DNA of 64,000 nt from Haberlea rhodopensis (Eukaryota; Streptophyta; Magnoliopsida; Lamiales; Gesneriaceae). The DNA is taken from NCBI GenBank assembly GCA_907163345.1, contig CAJQUN010000002.1, positions 42,757,754-42,821,753 on the forward strand, given 5' to 3'. Of the stretch, positions 46,343 through 58,058 are shown one piece after another. Below the pieces are notes generated by a model. That model had not been told where the DNA came from and ran no database searches. It saw only the letters and a program-made list of their open reading frames with translations. How positions within the stretch are numbered: the first letter of the stretch is position 1; each line of letters starts with the position of its first letter. The translations under genes were made by a program, and so were the position numbers.

Positions 46343-47605
46343 CTAATCTACACCGTCATCACTTATGCTATAGCTATTCGGGTCATCTTTCTTTTTGCCT
46401 CCTTTCGAAGAAAAAGCCAATCCTTTCCTATTCCCAGCGAATCGAGTTCTAATCGGTATACCCCTTCTCAAAACCAGATTCATGAGACTAATATACTTAT
46501 TTCTCATCAGCATCAATGGGTGCTTCTCAACTAACATATTCTTCCTATATTCCTCTCTCAAAACCACAGTCTGTGTCTTGATCTTATTTGAAAGATAGAA
46601 GATCCCCGGAAAATGCACCAACGCCCTCTTAAGCCTCAGTCGCCCGAACCCCAAAAACTCTCCTAGAGAAAATACATTCTCCCTTTCCGTTTTCCTCGAC
46701 ACCAGCAAACTCAGCAACTCATGAATCAACGCCACCGCCCACTTCTCCGCCTGATCACTGTTTGGCATCAAATGGAATGCATTTTCATACGGTGATATGT
46801 ATGGCAAATTCTGCCATTCATCCAACCATCCCATCACCTTCTTCTCCAAATCGAATCCTCTCGGTAAATTCATCGAAAACTTGATCCTCGTACCAACTTC
46901 ACCATTCTCTATGGCCCTTTTTTCCATCACGGAAACAGCCAAATCATCCCTCCAAGAAACCAGCTCTAATCCAAGAACCACGCTACCACTCGAATCCCGA
47001 AAGCCCATATCGCAGAGGTTAAAATAGTCCGCAAATTCCAGTAACAGCGTCGACAAATAATCATGGGGCAATCCCAAATCGTATTTAAACATATCAATCA
47101 ACGAAAGAGGAAGCTTTCTTGCCCTCGCAAGCATCAAAAGTCTAACCAGCCTTTCTGCTACATCCTTGCGATGATGCGACTTATTAAGTATCGAGATTTC
47201 CTCATGATGAATGGAGAGGAACCTGGGGGTGAGCTTAACATGTGGGAGGGAGTTGGATTTGCCAGGAGGGAGAAATATTTTGAAAATTAATGGGTATTTA
47301 AGGAAGAATTGCTTAGCGGAGGTGGGGATTTGGAGTTCGGGCCTCAAAGGGGAGACAAATGACAGTGGCAGAGTTTGGGAAGGCTGAGAGAGGATGAGAT
47401 TTTTGAGTGAGAGCAAGGGTTTCAGATTTTTCTCTCTCTCAACGGCGGTGTCGAGGTAAGGATCCCGGACCCATTTGATTCTTGCGTCCACGAAGGTGCG
47501 GATGTGACGGCGGCGGCGGCGGAGGTGGTGGTGAGCGGCATTTATGAGTTGAAGCATTTGTTGTGGAAAATGTTTTGCTAATGATGAGCTACACTCAACC
47601 GGCAC
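46343..47605 (-). CDS. PORR-domain organelle RNA-binding protein (WTF1/RPD1 family), single exon
   Basis: An intronless 420-residue ORF. The PORR (plant organelle RNA recognition) domain starts near residue 40 with RIKWVRDPYLDTAVEREKNL and continues through SAKQFFLKYPLIF, VKLTPRFLSIHHEE and RLLMLARARKLPLSLIDM. The late segment FLGFGRLRLKRALVHFPGIFYLSNKIKTQTVVLREEYRK, read in pieces, is the classic C-terminal block. Family members bind group II introns and help organelle splicing; most without a strong plastid signal are mitochondrial. The Arg/His-rich, acid-free start after Met17 (INAAHHHLRRRRRHIRTF) fits a mitochondrial presequence, so Met17 may be the real start. The tail is Lys/Ser/Asp-rich. 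No defects seen. The specific intron target cannot be told. Confidence 0.93.
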   Translation of the reverse strand: MPVECSSSLAKHFPQQMLQLINAAHHHLRRRRRHIRTFVDARIKWVRDPYLDTAVEREKNLKPLLSLKNLILSQPSQTLPLSFVSPLRPELQIPTSAKQFFLKYPLIFKIFLPPGKSNSLPHVKLTPRFLSIHHEEISILNKSHHRKDVAERLVRLLMLARARKLPLSLIDMFKYDLGLPHDYLSTLLLEFADYFNLCDMGFRDSSGSVVLGLELVSWRDDLAVSVMEKRAIENGEVGTRIKFSMNLPRGFDLEKKVMGWLDEWQNLPYISPYENAFHLMPNSDQAEKWAVALIHELLSLLVSRKTERENVFSLGEFLGFGRLRLKRALVHFPGIFYLSNKIKTQTVVLREEYRKNMLVEKHPLMLMRNKYISLMNLVLRRGIPIRTRFAGNRKGLAFSSKGGKKKDDPNSYSISDDGVD

Positions 47606-48098
47606 AACGGTAACAGTATAAGTTCAAAGTATAATTGTATTTGAAATCGGAATAATAGATTTGGGATAAAGAACTGTATTTGAAATCGACTCTCCATAAT
47701 GTCATTTTTTGCACTCCATTGTTTATTTTAATATTTTTTGTCCCGTTACCAAATTTTCTGCACCCGCCTGTGCCACCGTCTTTTGTATCGGATTAATCGG
47801 GTGGGGGACAAACTCTAAAGTGGCAACCAAGAAAAAAAACGTGCAATTTTCAACTCAGAATTGCAACCAACTCATCTCTTCCTTTCATCCTAATAACGTG
47901 GATTTCTTCATGTTAGAACTAATGCTACATCCAAAAACCATGCAAGTGGTAATGTCGTATGAAGAGTACCTCGTACCAATGTCTAAGGTACACAACTAGC
48001 GATGGTACAAGCAACATCTTCCCTTATTTGAAAGAGAAGTAAAGTCAAAATGACAGCAATTTGCACGAGGGTGTAATACCTAAGCTGGGATCTAGGAT
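47606..48098. other. Spacer between PORR and CCDC47-like genes
   Basis: About 490 bp. It serves as promoter region for PORR and holds the 3' end of the CCDC47-like gene. No other feature seen. Confidence 0.5.
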
Positions 48099-51000
48099 CT
48101 AACCAGCCCTACTCATCTTGATTTTTGGCATGGCCTTCTTCAATTGGCGGGCGTGCTCTTTTGCCTCCTTCTTTCGAAGAGCCTCAGCACTTAGCTTTGC
48201 TTCGGCCTCCTCCGACTTCTTTCGTTGGTCGGATTTCTTTTTCTGCAACACTTCTTGCCTGGCATTCTGAATCTCTTTATAAATCTCATGGGCGACCTTT
48301 GACCTAGCTGCTTCTGTTTTAGATCGAGCCTGAACAAGGGTTGCAGTTCAGAAAGTGAGGCTACATCATAATGCTTAAACGTTCCAAGTGTGGATGTATC
48401 ACTATACTTACATGTGAGCTGAGCTTATAACGACCAACTAGATCAATGTAATAGGGAACAAGTGCAACCAAACGAGCCATGTCAGCCATGTGATTAGCAT
48501 CAGGAAGAGCAAACTTAAACACCAGCATCTTCTTGCTTGGGCCAATTTGTTGATCAGAAAAATACATCGAAATGAATAACTTTCCGAATTTCTCAAAAGC
48601 CTTGTCACCAAAAACCTTCAGAAATCCAAAGAAATATTATAACACATCCACAAGGGAAAAAACAGGGTAAAGCTCTCAAAAGAACACTGAATTCCTTCTT
48701 TACATAACAACAATAGTAACTCAAAATTCTTTGTAAAATAGATGTAGAAGTTAATAGAATGAAATGAATTAAAGAACTACTTTCAGGTGACAGATCAATG
48801 TCAATGTCACAAATCAAGCAGCCAAGTTCAGAGTATTAAGGTGATTACGTAAAGAATGTGACAATGGAGATTGAGTGAAATGTTTGAAATGCAAGAGGCA
48901 ACACTCGGGTAAACCAAGCCTATTTCTCCCAGCTCTACGTGAGTTTAGTAGTACATGTTTCTTGATCCCCTGAAAATTAAACCACAGTATCTCCTCGCCC
49001 TCCTCTCCCTAAATTAGTCCAATATAGCATATCAGGCACAAAAGGTGACAATTCAAACCCAAAGAAGATGGCAACTTATTTCCCACACCCAAGATAAGAC
49101 CATTACAAGCCAACAGAAGCAAAATCAAATCCATTGTTCTCTAATAAAGAGTTCAGCATATGCCAATTTTTCCTGAGATAGTTTTCAACTGGCAGCACTG
49201 CACCCACATCGCACAGGCGGCTTCCAGTAGTTTCTGCCTCAAGCAGTGCACACCAAACTGCAATTGAGTTTGACTTTGTCTCCAGATTCTGGCCAACTAT
49301 TACTCCATTGTATACCTTTATAAAAGGTTGTGTTGGAATGGGAATCATTTTTCATATTCCTTCAAGATTGAGATTCACAATTCGATGGCCGACATCTCAA
49401 CCATGCAGCGTAGATACCTTGAACCCACTTGTAGAAACACCAACTCCCCATTTAGACACATCATCTCAAGCAAATTATTAAAATAAAGAAATACAGCTCA
49501 TCTTAAAACAGCAAAAGATGGTCCACCTTTCGTGCTTCTTCATACGCATATCTATATCTAGGGCATATCTATATCTAGGACAATCACTGATACTCTGCAC
49601 CCCAAAGTTCAAACAATGTAGAAATAGGGACCAAAGAATCCAACTTAAAAAGGAAAGATACAAATTATATAAATAATAAAAAATTTGGGGTCTCAAATCT
49701 AGGAACAAGTTTTAGGGCCAGATTTCACAAGGTGAAAAGTAATCAATTGACAAACTTGTGCCCTACAACATACAAATTATATGGATGCTAAAAACGTTTG
49801 ATTTCCAAAAGACTAGAGAACAAGTTTTAGAGCCAGATTTAACATGGTAATATCTAAGAGGTTGACAAACTTGTGCCCTACAACACTTGATCCAAACAAA
49901 TTAATAGCAGTCTCCTCTGCAAGTTCTATATTCTCACTACCAACTCATTTTAGTCGTCAAATTTCACCCACTAAAAATAGCACACTTGAAACACCACCAA
50001 TCATCATTTTCCTCAAAACCTTACAGAACCCTTAAGCTCAGGTACACAGAAAATAAATCCTAGGGGCCTCCAAACTCTACAAGCATTAGGAATCACACCA
50101 ACAATTCAGACATTTCATCATCGGACTTGAACCCGTGCATCCGTGCCGGGGTAACTCAGTGGACTTTGCGGGTGAACTATGCATCTTTCTTTTAAAAAGA
50201 CACATCAAACTTTACATAGTTTCAGTAACTTCTTTTTTGTTGTTGTTGTTGTGTGGAGGCAGAAGTAATCCACAGTAAAAACACACAAACACCAGCAGAA
50301 ACCGCTGTAAACAAGATCAAGGCATTACCTGATCCAGAACAACATCATTGATCAAATCCCCAGCAACCTCCTTCGACTCCGAAACAACCTGCAACTCCTC
50401 AGATACCCACTTCTTCCCAGTCGGAGGCGCCACCAACCCAGCAAACCTCTGCAAGTCCTTCATCTCCTTCTGCATTGTCTTCGCCAATTTCTTTCTTGCC
50501 AAAGCAAAAACCACTTGATCCATAGCATCATCATTCATATAAACCTCAAATGTGATCTCATCCTTGCAAGGCACAACCATATTATACAACTTTGATATCA
50601 AATCATGTCTACTCTTAAGCTCCATGGTGGCCAGCAATCCGGAGCAGAACCTCCTACCGCTTGCATAGAACTTAATTACATTCACCCCTTCCTGCAACAA
50701 AAGGGGAGAGTCCTCGGTCTCCCCAACTCCCAACAAGCTAAAGTTTTTTTCGAAAATCGAGTCTTTGGCCGCAAATTTACTCGCCCACGCCAAAGCCAGG
50801 TTCTCATTTTCTTTTTTCCCGGTAAAATAATTTACAGTAAACATGATCAAAAACGAAACACACGCAATTTCAACCGTATAGTAACTCAACTTCTTCGAAA
50901 ATTTCACACCCGATTTAGTGGGATCCTCTGTATTCTCGGTAGGGCCCAAATCAGAATCAGAGCCAGTAGAAGAAGACTCAGGTTTCACTTCACTCTCATG

Positions 51001-51411
51001 GGGTGGAACCAAATCCTGAGGAATCCCTTCAAATTCATCTTCATCCCAGTACTCAAAGGACGACGTTGGAGGGTACTTCATAGAATTCGAACTGGGGCTG
51101 TGGTCGGACTGAATCTGGGAATCAGGAGGGCCATGATGAGACTCAGGGGTGGAAGTGGAGAGTGAGATCGGTGGAGGAGGCGAACGAAGCGGAGGAACAA
51201 CTTGTTCTTGATTGGAATCTTCTAGGGGGAAATCGTCATCATCGGCGTCGAAGCCCTCGAAGTGGGGGCGGGCGGGGGAGGCGGATAGGTGGTGGAGGAG
51301 GAGGGAAAAGATGGAGAGCAGAGCGAACAAATAGAGGAAGGCGTCGCCTCTGGGACGGAGGAGAGAGAGCGGGGGGATGAAGAGAGAAGAAGGAGATCTC
51401 GAATTCACCAT
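48099..51411 (-). CDS. CCDC47-like (DUF1682) ER membrane protein, three exons
   Basis: Exons: 51411-50329, 48615-48412 and 48329-48099, all phase 0, GT-AG, 505 residues in total. A hydrophobic N-terminal stretch (FLYLFALLSIFSLLLHHLSA) looks like a signal sequence. An acidic Ser/Pro-rich luminal region follows (FEYWDEDEFEGIP), then one membrane helix (IACVSFLIMFTVNYF), then the DUF1682 core (NVIKFYASGRRFCSGLLATM, DKAFEKFGKLFISMYFSDQ, LVALVPYYIDLVGRYKLS). The end is a Lys/Glu/Ala-rich coiled coil (RQEVLQKKKSDQRKKSEEAE) closing with KIKMSRAG. Animal CCDC47 is a PAT-complex subunit that assists insertion of multi-pass membrane proteins and affects ER calcium; the same role in plants is inferred. 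The gene looks intact. Intron 1 is 1.7 kb. Confidence 0.93.
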
Positions 51412-51670
51412 TGTCGAATCGCTGATTGTCTGTCTGATTCGATGAATTTAGCTCGCGTATGCATACATATGCTGATTTATACATCATTAAATAATTAGTA
51501 TCTACTAATAAATATTTTTAATAAAATATATTACTATTTTTTGTTAACTATAACGAGGTTGGAGTAATTTTTATTTTATATAAAATTAATTCACATGTAA
51601 GGGTGTTGGAGTAATTTTTTAAAATTAATGGGTGTTGTAGGAAAAACTTTGGTTTGTTACGAAAGACTAA
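51412..51670. promoter_or_regulatory. Presumed 5' UTR and promoter of the CCDC47-like gene
   Basis: Upstream non-coding sequence between the start codon and the Harbinger-like element. No specific motif can be asserted. The element at 51671 therefore sits only 260 bp from the start codon. Confidence 0.4.
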
Positions 51671-51931
51671 GGGGGGTGTATTGGTTATAGATTTTTATTG
51701 ACTTTTATTTACTTTTATGGAGTTTAAAAGTCTAGAGGTATTCAATTCAGACTTTTATATACTCTACAAAAGTCTAATGGTATTCAAGACAGACTTTCGT
51801 AGACTTTTAAAAAGTCAGGTGGTATTCAAACTTGAATTTTTAAAATTCTATAAAAGTCTATAGGTATCCAAAATCTCATAGACTTTTAATGACTTCTGTT
51901 GAAATCTTTAGATACAACTTTGATGCATGTA

Positions 51932-53646
51932 TGATAGGGTTGAATATTACGCGTTTTTAGGCTATGATATGTACATGTTTTCGTGTTGATTCTTGGAATA
52001 TCTTACGGTTTATGGTATATATTTCTCTATTTTAGGAATCAATGTTGAAATGTAGGGAAAGGTGAGAAATCAAGCTAAAATGATGAAAAAATGAATAAAG
52101 TTGAAGAAAAGAGGAAAAAAACCAGAATCCAAGACATATGTTGCTCCTTTCTCCTCATATTACTATATGTTCAAGCCATGTTTTGGAAATGTGTATAAAA
52201 GTTGTAGAACTTTCTCTTATCTTCGCGTGGACAGCTGATTCATCAAATTCAGAGTTCGTATGAGAAAGTTACGGCCAAAATACGAAACTCGCCAGAAGCT
52301 GAAAAAGTCGAAGAAACTTACTGTGAAGGGCGATCGATCGAGAAAGGATTTCCGATCGATCGAGACGGGCAGAAAAAGCCACGAAATTCTTACTGGAAGG
52401 CTCGATCGATCGGCCACTTCGTCCGGATCGATCGGTGGAATGAATTTTCATTAAAATAACTTCCTTATAGAGTTTGTTTCCAACAAAGAAGTCCTTGATT
52501 TCCTTCCCCTATATATTACAAACGAAAATTACAACCGAGACATCAGATTTTTAAACCTAGGATCAGCCTCCACACTCACATCACAGCCTCCATCTCAGCC
52601 CATCTCTTTCCTTCAATTCCACAATTCACACGTCCAGCCTCCATCTCATCCCATCTCCTTCTTTCAATTCCACAATTCACACGTCCAGCCTCCATCATTC
52701 TTCCACTCACAATTCACACGTCCAGCCTCCATCCTTCTACCATCAATCCATCCTTCAACCCTTCACCCTAGGAATTGGAACAAGCCAACAAGGCGATAAA
52801 AAGAGACGATTGAGAAGGAAGCGAGAGAGGAAGCAAGGATCTACGAACGAAGTCGACATCGGGAGTTCTTCTTTGTCTTTAATTCTTAGTTTTGTTTTGC
52901 TTTTCATGTTACTATGTTGAACTAAGTTTATTTATCGAGGCTAGGCGATCATTTGTTATGAACCTTCGATTTGATGATTTAATGATTGAATTCTTATAGT
53001 TCTTTGCCTATGTTTTATGTTCTTCATGCTTTTAGAGGTTTGATCACCTTTGAATGATGTTAGTATCGTAATTGAGATCGAGAGATGATTTTATGATACT
53101 GAATTAATAACTCATACCATGGATTTAAGACCGAGATCGAGAGATGACGTCAAATACATGCGTGATAGCCATAGATTCTAGTAATTAAAAGCTAGGAGTT
53201 TTCATGGATCTTATGCAACATTGAATTGTTAAATAAGTGCACGAGAGTGACTTACTACAATTTGATATTAGGTTTAATATAGCTCGAGAGAGTATATTAG
53301 ATAAATTTGGAGAACTCGTCACCTTAGAAATATTTGAATGTTCAATCGAGAATTGTAGGGAATTGCATTGGTGAGCCAAAGTCTCGATAATCTTCTCTAG
53401 TGGATTTTTCTCATTTATTTTTATTGACTTGGTTGGATTAGTAGATTATATTAATTAATTAGTTGTTAATTATTAATTGATTATCGTAGGTTAAATATAG
53501 TTAAAAGACATCTTATTTGGTACTTGCTTGTTAGTCCCTGTGGGTTCGACAATCCGTATCTTCCTATCTATACTAAAACTTGACACCGTGCACTTGCGGT
53601 CTAAAATCGCTAGATTGGAATTAACTGTTTAAAATAAAAGCGATCA
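51932..53646 (+). repeat. 5' LTR of the Athila-like element
   Basis: Contains four CGATCGATCG-type palindromes at about 52330-52437, and repeats of CACAATTCACACGTCCAGCC (about 52560-52735) in which CCTCCATC and TTCAATTCCACAATTCACAC alternate. Confidence 0.92.
52330..52437. repeat. Four (C)GATCGATCG palindromes in the Athila-like LTR
   Basis: GCGATCGATCGAG, CCGATCGATCGAG, CTCGATCGATCGG and GGATCGATCGG lie within about 110 bp. The same cluster is in the other LTR at about 56742-56849. Confidence 0.88.
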
Positions 53647-53801
53647 AGTTTTTGGCTCCGTTGCCGGGGACTAACATTAGTAATATCATACGAGAAGTTT
53701 TGACTGTAATTTAACTATTTTTTTTTTCTTCTTTGTATATATTTATAAAAAAAAACACTATATTTAATTGTTTTATTTGTTTTCCTTGCGAGGTACTTGT
53801 G

Positions 53802-54815
53802 ATGCTTCATCAACAAGTCTTCATAAGATTTGCCCAACAATATTCAGAGCCGTTTTATGCAGCGTGGGGAAGATTCAATGAATTGGCAAACACATTCAGG
53901 AATCACAACTTTTCGAACTATACTCTTCTGCAATATTTCTTCAAAGGGTTGGATGCACAGACACGAGAATGTGTATTCAGCGGAGCACTGGTGACTGAGA
54001 GTCCCCTGGTTGATAGAGATGAGGACAGTGTGTTGCACATGTTCAATGATATGGCAGACTTCGATCATCACTGGCATTGTGATCCTTCACTACAAGGTTG
54101 GAGTCACCAATACCCACCGGAGCCTCACTACCCTATTGATACGCCACAACCATTTGAGCATCAAGGAGAGAAGAGAGATAGTTTGGCAGAAGTAATGGCT
54201 CAATCAGAGGATATGTTACTTAGATTCATGGCGTCAACTGAGCAACGTTTAGAAAACCAGACCAATTCTATACATCACCTAGAGCAGCAATTAGCAATCC
54301 TTGTGGAAAACATTTCAATGAGCTGCCAAGAGGAGGAGACGAGGTCTAAGAATCGAGTTTGGTTACATGATGATGATCACTCAACTAATCAAGTTTGGGG
54401 GAGTGATCCTACTTATGTGGATAAGTCAAGGGAAGTTGAGCCACTTGAAGTGTTTGAGCCTACATTAGAAAACTCAACCGAGGAAATCATACGGGAAGAC
54501 GAGCCAAAAGTGATGTTGGAGGAGGAGATTTTTGAGAACTTTGATATGCACCCATCGATGGAGATATGTTCTATGCCATATGTGGATCCTTTCTTTTCAT
54601 CGATGCCAACTTCACCGCACTACGCCCTCCAAGATATGAAGCCAAGTCAAGAATCATTCTCTCATGCCTACTATTTCATGAAGAAAGTTGTTGGAGCGAC
54701 GAGCTTACACTGCTACAATCTTGCCAATCTTGAGGGCATACTGAATGAAGACCCATTAGTGGTATCATACGATACTTACTATGGGCGGCAGCCGCTCTTT
54801 GATGGTTGCTTCTGA
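53802..54815 (+). CDS. Athila-like gag protein, truncated polyprotein
   Basis: The frame opens at 53733; I favour Met at 53802 (MLHQQVFIRF), giving 337 residues. The first 110 residues carry the gag core of Athila/Tat elements: EPFYAAWGRFNELANTF, LLQYFFKGLDAQTRE and CVFSGALV. A linker with a coiled-coil-like stretch (EQRLENQTNSIHHLEQQLAI) and an acidic tail rich in Glu/Pro follow. No CCHC knuckle, protease or polymerase. A conserved GGGAGGCAACCC hairpin (54848-54866) follows the stop, as in Athila 3' regions, so pol has been deleted cleanly between gag and the 3' untranslated part. Confidence 0.75.
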   Translation: MLHQQVFIRFAQQYSEPFYAAWGRFNELANTFRNHNFSNYTLLQYFFKGLDAQTRECVFSGALVTESPLVDRDEDSVLHMFNDMADFDHHWHCDPSLQGWSHQYPPEPHYPIDTPQPFEHQGEKRDSLAEVMAQSEDMLLRFMASTEQRLENQTNSIHHLEQQLAILVENISMSCQEEETRSKNRVWLHDDDHSTNQVWGSDPTYVDKSREVEPLEVFEPTLENSTEEIIREDEPKVMLEEEIFENFDMHPSMEICSMPYVDPFFSSMPTSPHYALQDMKPSQESFSHAYYFMKKVVGATSLHCYNLANLEGILNEDPLVVSYDTYYGRQPLFDGCF

Positions 54816-54847
54816 TGGTCAAGCCGACGACTAAAAATCAGCGCTTC

Positions 54848-54868
54848 TTGGGAGGCAACCCAAGCGTA
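54848..54868 (+). other. Conserved hairpin after the Athila-like ORF
   Basis: CTTGGGAGGCAACCCAAG forms a seven-pair stem. This GGGAGGCAACCCA motif recurs in Athila/Ogre-like plant elements after the last ORF. Its role is not established. Confidence 0.7.
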
Positions 54869-56344
54869 TCCTTGTGTTATTTAGTTTTGTTTTAATTTTC
54901 AGTTTTCATTTTAGTTTTGTTTATCTCTCAAGTCGAATATTTTACCATATGCATTCTTCTCTTGCTAGGTACTTGGTTGGAGCGATGAACCCCTACAACA
55001 GTGGAGCTTTCAAAAGCAAATCTTCCTCAACCCTCATGCAAGCGTCTTGATCAGGGGAGTTCACTGTTTCCCTTTTGATTCTTTTAAACATTGAGGGCAA
55101 TGTTTGATTTAAGTTTGGGGGAGTAGTAGCTTGCATGCTTTACTTTTTTTAACCACATGTTGTGTGCTTAAATGACACTTGAATCGTCCGATTATTATGA
55201 GCTAAAAATTTTTTTTATGAGTTCAAACTTGAGAAAAGAATGAATTATAGTAGTGAGTATTCAATGAGGATTTTGATCTCACTATGTATATGAACTTGAT
55301 TTGTGATTGGACTTGTACATGAATATCCTAATCTGAGTTAGCATGTCAAGATTGAGGAATATATTGAGCACAATGAGTCATGATCTTGTGAATTGCATGT
55401 TGAATAGTGATAATTGTTGTGAACTTAATGATTTGTCTTGAGCATCTTAGAGTTATCCTTGAACTTATTTGATGATGACACTTTGAGGCGAAATTTTATA
55501 GTTACAAACTTGACTTGGAAATGATCTAGGCGATCTTTGGACCGTTTGAGCCTTTCAAGCTTACCATGTAAACATCAATCCCTAGTGTCCCATTTGAGCT
55601 TTATTGAAAAAAGAATGGTATATGCATTGCATATGATTAGACCCCATTCGACATTCTTGGCAAACTCATTATACTTACCCTTATTTGAGCCTAAATGAAA
55701 AAGTTATCCTTACCCTAAGGGAGTATAATGAATATCATTCGATGCACTTGAATTATTATATCTTGATGAGCTTATTGAAAAAAAAATTGATGAATGAGAA
55801 AAGAAAAAGATAGACAAAAAGCCTTGAGAAAAAGATTGACTAAATAAGACCCAAAGTGGCCAAGGCTACAAAAGAAAAAGAAGAGAAGCTCGATGTGTGC
55901 GAAACATTTGAATTGTAAATGATTATACTCTCTTCTTTGCGCTTATCCTATCTTTTCTTTGAAGCCAACACCAAAGGCCTTACATTACAAGCTTAAAAAG
56001 TCCTTTTGATCCAAGTCTAGGGAGTAACTATCATTAGTGGAGAAGTTGTTTGAAAATAGGCTTATGGGGTCTTGATGATAATCTCGACTTTGAGTTGATT
56101 AACATGATTTGATCTTGAATATGTGCATGAAACTTAAGATTGACTATAGCACACACACACATTCCGATTTTGAGATATGTTGCTTGAATTAGGAGAAAAC
56201 ATGTCTTGTCAACTTTTGTATATGTGCATGAAATTTCTGAGAATAAGCAAGTCATGAAATAATTGTTTCAAATATCAAGAATGAACTCTACCTTATGATT
56301 TTAATGCTTAATCGGGGACGATTAAGTGATAAGTTTGGGGGAGT
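54869..56344 (+). other. 3' untranslated interior of the Athila-like element
   Basis: About 1.5 kb without coding sense. It contains an internal polypurine tract (55111-55124) identical to the terminal one (56331-56344), and an ATTGAGGGCAATGTTT motif just before the internal copy. Confidence 0.75.
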
Positions 56345-58058
56345 TGATAGGGTTGAATATTACGCGTTTTTAGGCTATGATATGTACATGTTTTCGTGTT
56401 GATTCTTGGAATATCTTACGGTTTATGGTATATATTTCTCTATTTCAGGAATCAATGTTGAAATGTAGGGAAAGGTGAGAAATCAAGCTAAAATGATGAA
56501 AAAATGAATAAAGTTGAAGAAAAGAGGAAAAAACCAGAATCCAAGACACATGTTGCTCCTTTCTCATCATATTACTATATGTTCGAGCCATGTTTTGGAA
56601 ATGTGTATAAAAGTTGTAGAACTTTCTCTTATCTTCGCGTGGACAGCTGATTCATCAAATTCAGAGTTCGTATGAGAAAGTTACGGCCAAAATACGAAAC
56701 TCGCCAGAAGTTGAAAAAGGCGAAGAAACTTACTATGAAGGGCGATCGATCGAGAAAGGATTTCCGATCGATCGAGACGGGCAGAAAAAGCCACGAAATT
56801 CTTACTGGAAGGCTCGATCGATCGGCCACTTCGTCCGGATCGATCGGTGGAATGAATTTTCATTAAAATAACTTCCTTATAGAGTTTGTTTCCAACAAAG
56901 AAGTCCTTGATTTCCTTCCCCTATATATTACAAACGAAAATTACAACCGAGACATCAGATTTTTAAACCTAGGATCAGCCTCCACACTCACATCACAGCC
57001 TCCATCTCAGCCCATCTCTTTCCTTCAATTCCACAATTCACACGTCCAGCCTCCATCTCATCCCATCTCCTTCTTTCAATTCCACAATTCACACGTCCAG
57101 TCTCCATCATTCTTCCACTCACAATTCACACGTCCAGCCTCCATCCTTCTACCATCAATCCATCCTTCAACCCTTCACCCTAGGAATCGGAACAAGCCAA
57201 CAAGGCGATAAAAAGAGACGATTGAGAAGGAAGCGAGAGAGGAAGCAAGGATCTACGAACGAAGTCGACATCGGGAGTTCTTCTTTGTCTTTAATTCTTA
57301 GTTTTGTTTTGATTTTCATGTTACTATGTTGAACTAAGTTTATTTATCGAGGCTAGGCGATCATTTGTTATGAACCTTCGATTTGATGATTTAATGATTG
57401 AATTCTTATAGTTCTTTGCCTATGTTTTATGTTCTTCATGCTTTTAGAGGTTTGATCACCTTTGAATGATGTTAGTATCGTAATTGAGATCGAGAGATGA
57501 TTTTATGATACTGAATTAATAACTCATACCATGGATTTAAGACCGAGATCGAGAGATGACGTCAAATACATGCGTGATAGCCATAGATTCTAGTAATTAA
57601 AAGCTAGGAGTTTTCATGGATCTTATGCAACATTGAATTGTTAAATGAGTGCACGAGAGTGACTTACTACAATTTGATATTAGGTTTAATATAGCTCGAG
57701 AGAGTATATTAGATAAATTTGGAGAACTCGTCACCTTAGAAATATTTGAATGTTCAATCGAGAATTGTAGGGAATTGCATTGGTGAGCCAAAGTCTCGAT
57801 AATCTTCTCTAGTGGATTTTTCTCATTTATTTTTATTGACTTGGTTGGATTAGTAGTTTATATTAATTAATTAGTTATTAATTATTAATTGATTATCGTA
57901 GGTTAAATATAGTTAAAAGACATCTTATTTGGTACTTGCTTGTTAGTCCCTTTGGGTTCGACAATCCATATCTTCCTATCTATACTAAAACTTGACACCG
58001 TGCACTTGCGGTCTAAAATCGCTAGATTAGAATTAATTGTTTAAAATAAAAGCGATCA
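56345..58058 (+). repeat. 3' LTR of the Athila-like element
   Basis: Pairs with 51932-53646; GATCGATCG cluster at about 56742-56849; followed by the TSD ATGTA. Confidence 0.92.

Larger units (their letters stand above)
51932..58058 (+). mobile_element. Athila-like non-autonomous LTR retrotransposon with gag-like ORF
   Basis: The LTRs 51932-53646 (1715 bp) and 56345-58058 (1714 bp) start TGATAGGG and end AGCGATCA. The TSD ATGTA is exact (51927-51931 and 58059-58063). The primer site TGGCTCCGTTGCCGGGGA (53653-53670) has the tRNA-Asp type used by Athila/Tat Gypsy elements, with one change from the usual TGGCGCC. The polypurine tract AAGTTTGGGGGAGT abuts LTR2. The 2.7-kb interior codes only a gag-like protein. 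By eye the LTRs differ at around twenty positions, roughly 1%, so it is fairly young. Confidence 0.93.

Noticed and set aside
49103..49348. 81-residue minus ORF in intron 1 of the CCDC47-like gene
   Set aside because: The flanking exons splice in phase without it and it matches no CCDC47 segment or other family I know; probably intronic chance or an old fragment.
50605..51498. Several plus-strand ORFs (Arg/Gly-rich) opposite exon 1 of the CCDC47-like gene
   Set aside because: They are complement shadows of a codon-biased, proline/serine-rich exon; the minus frame explains the sequence.
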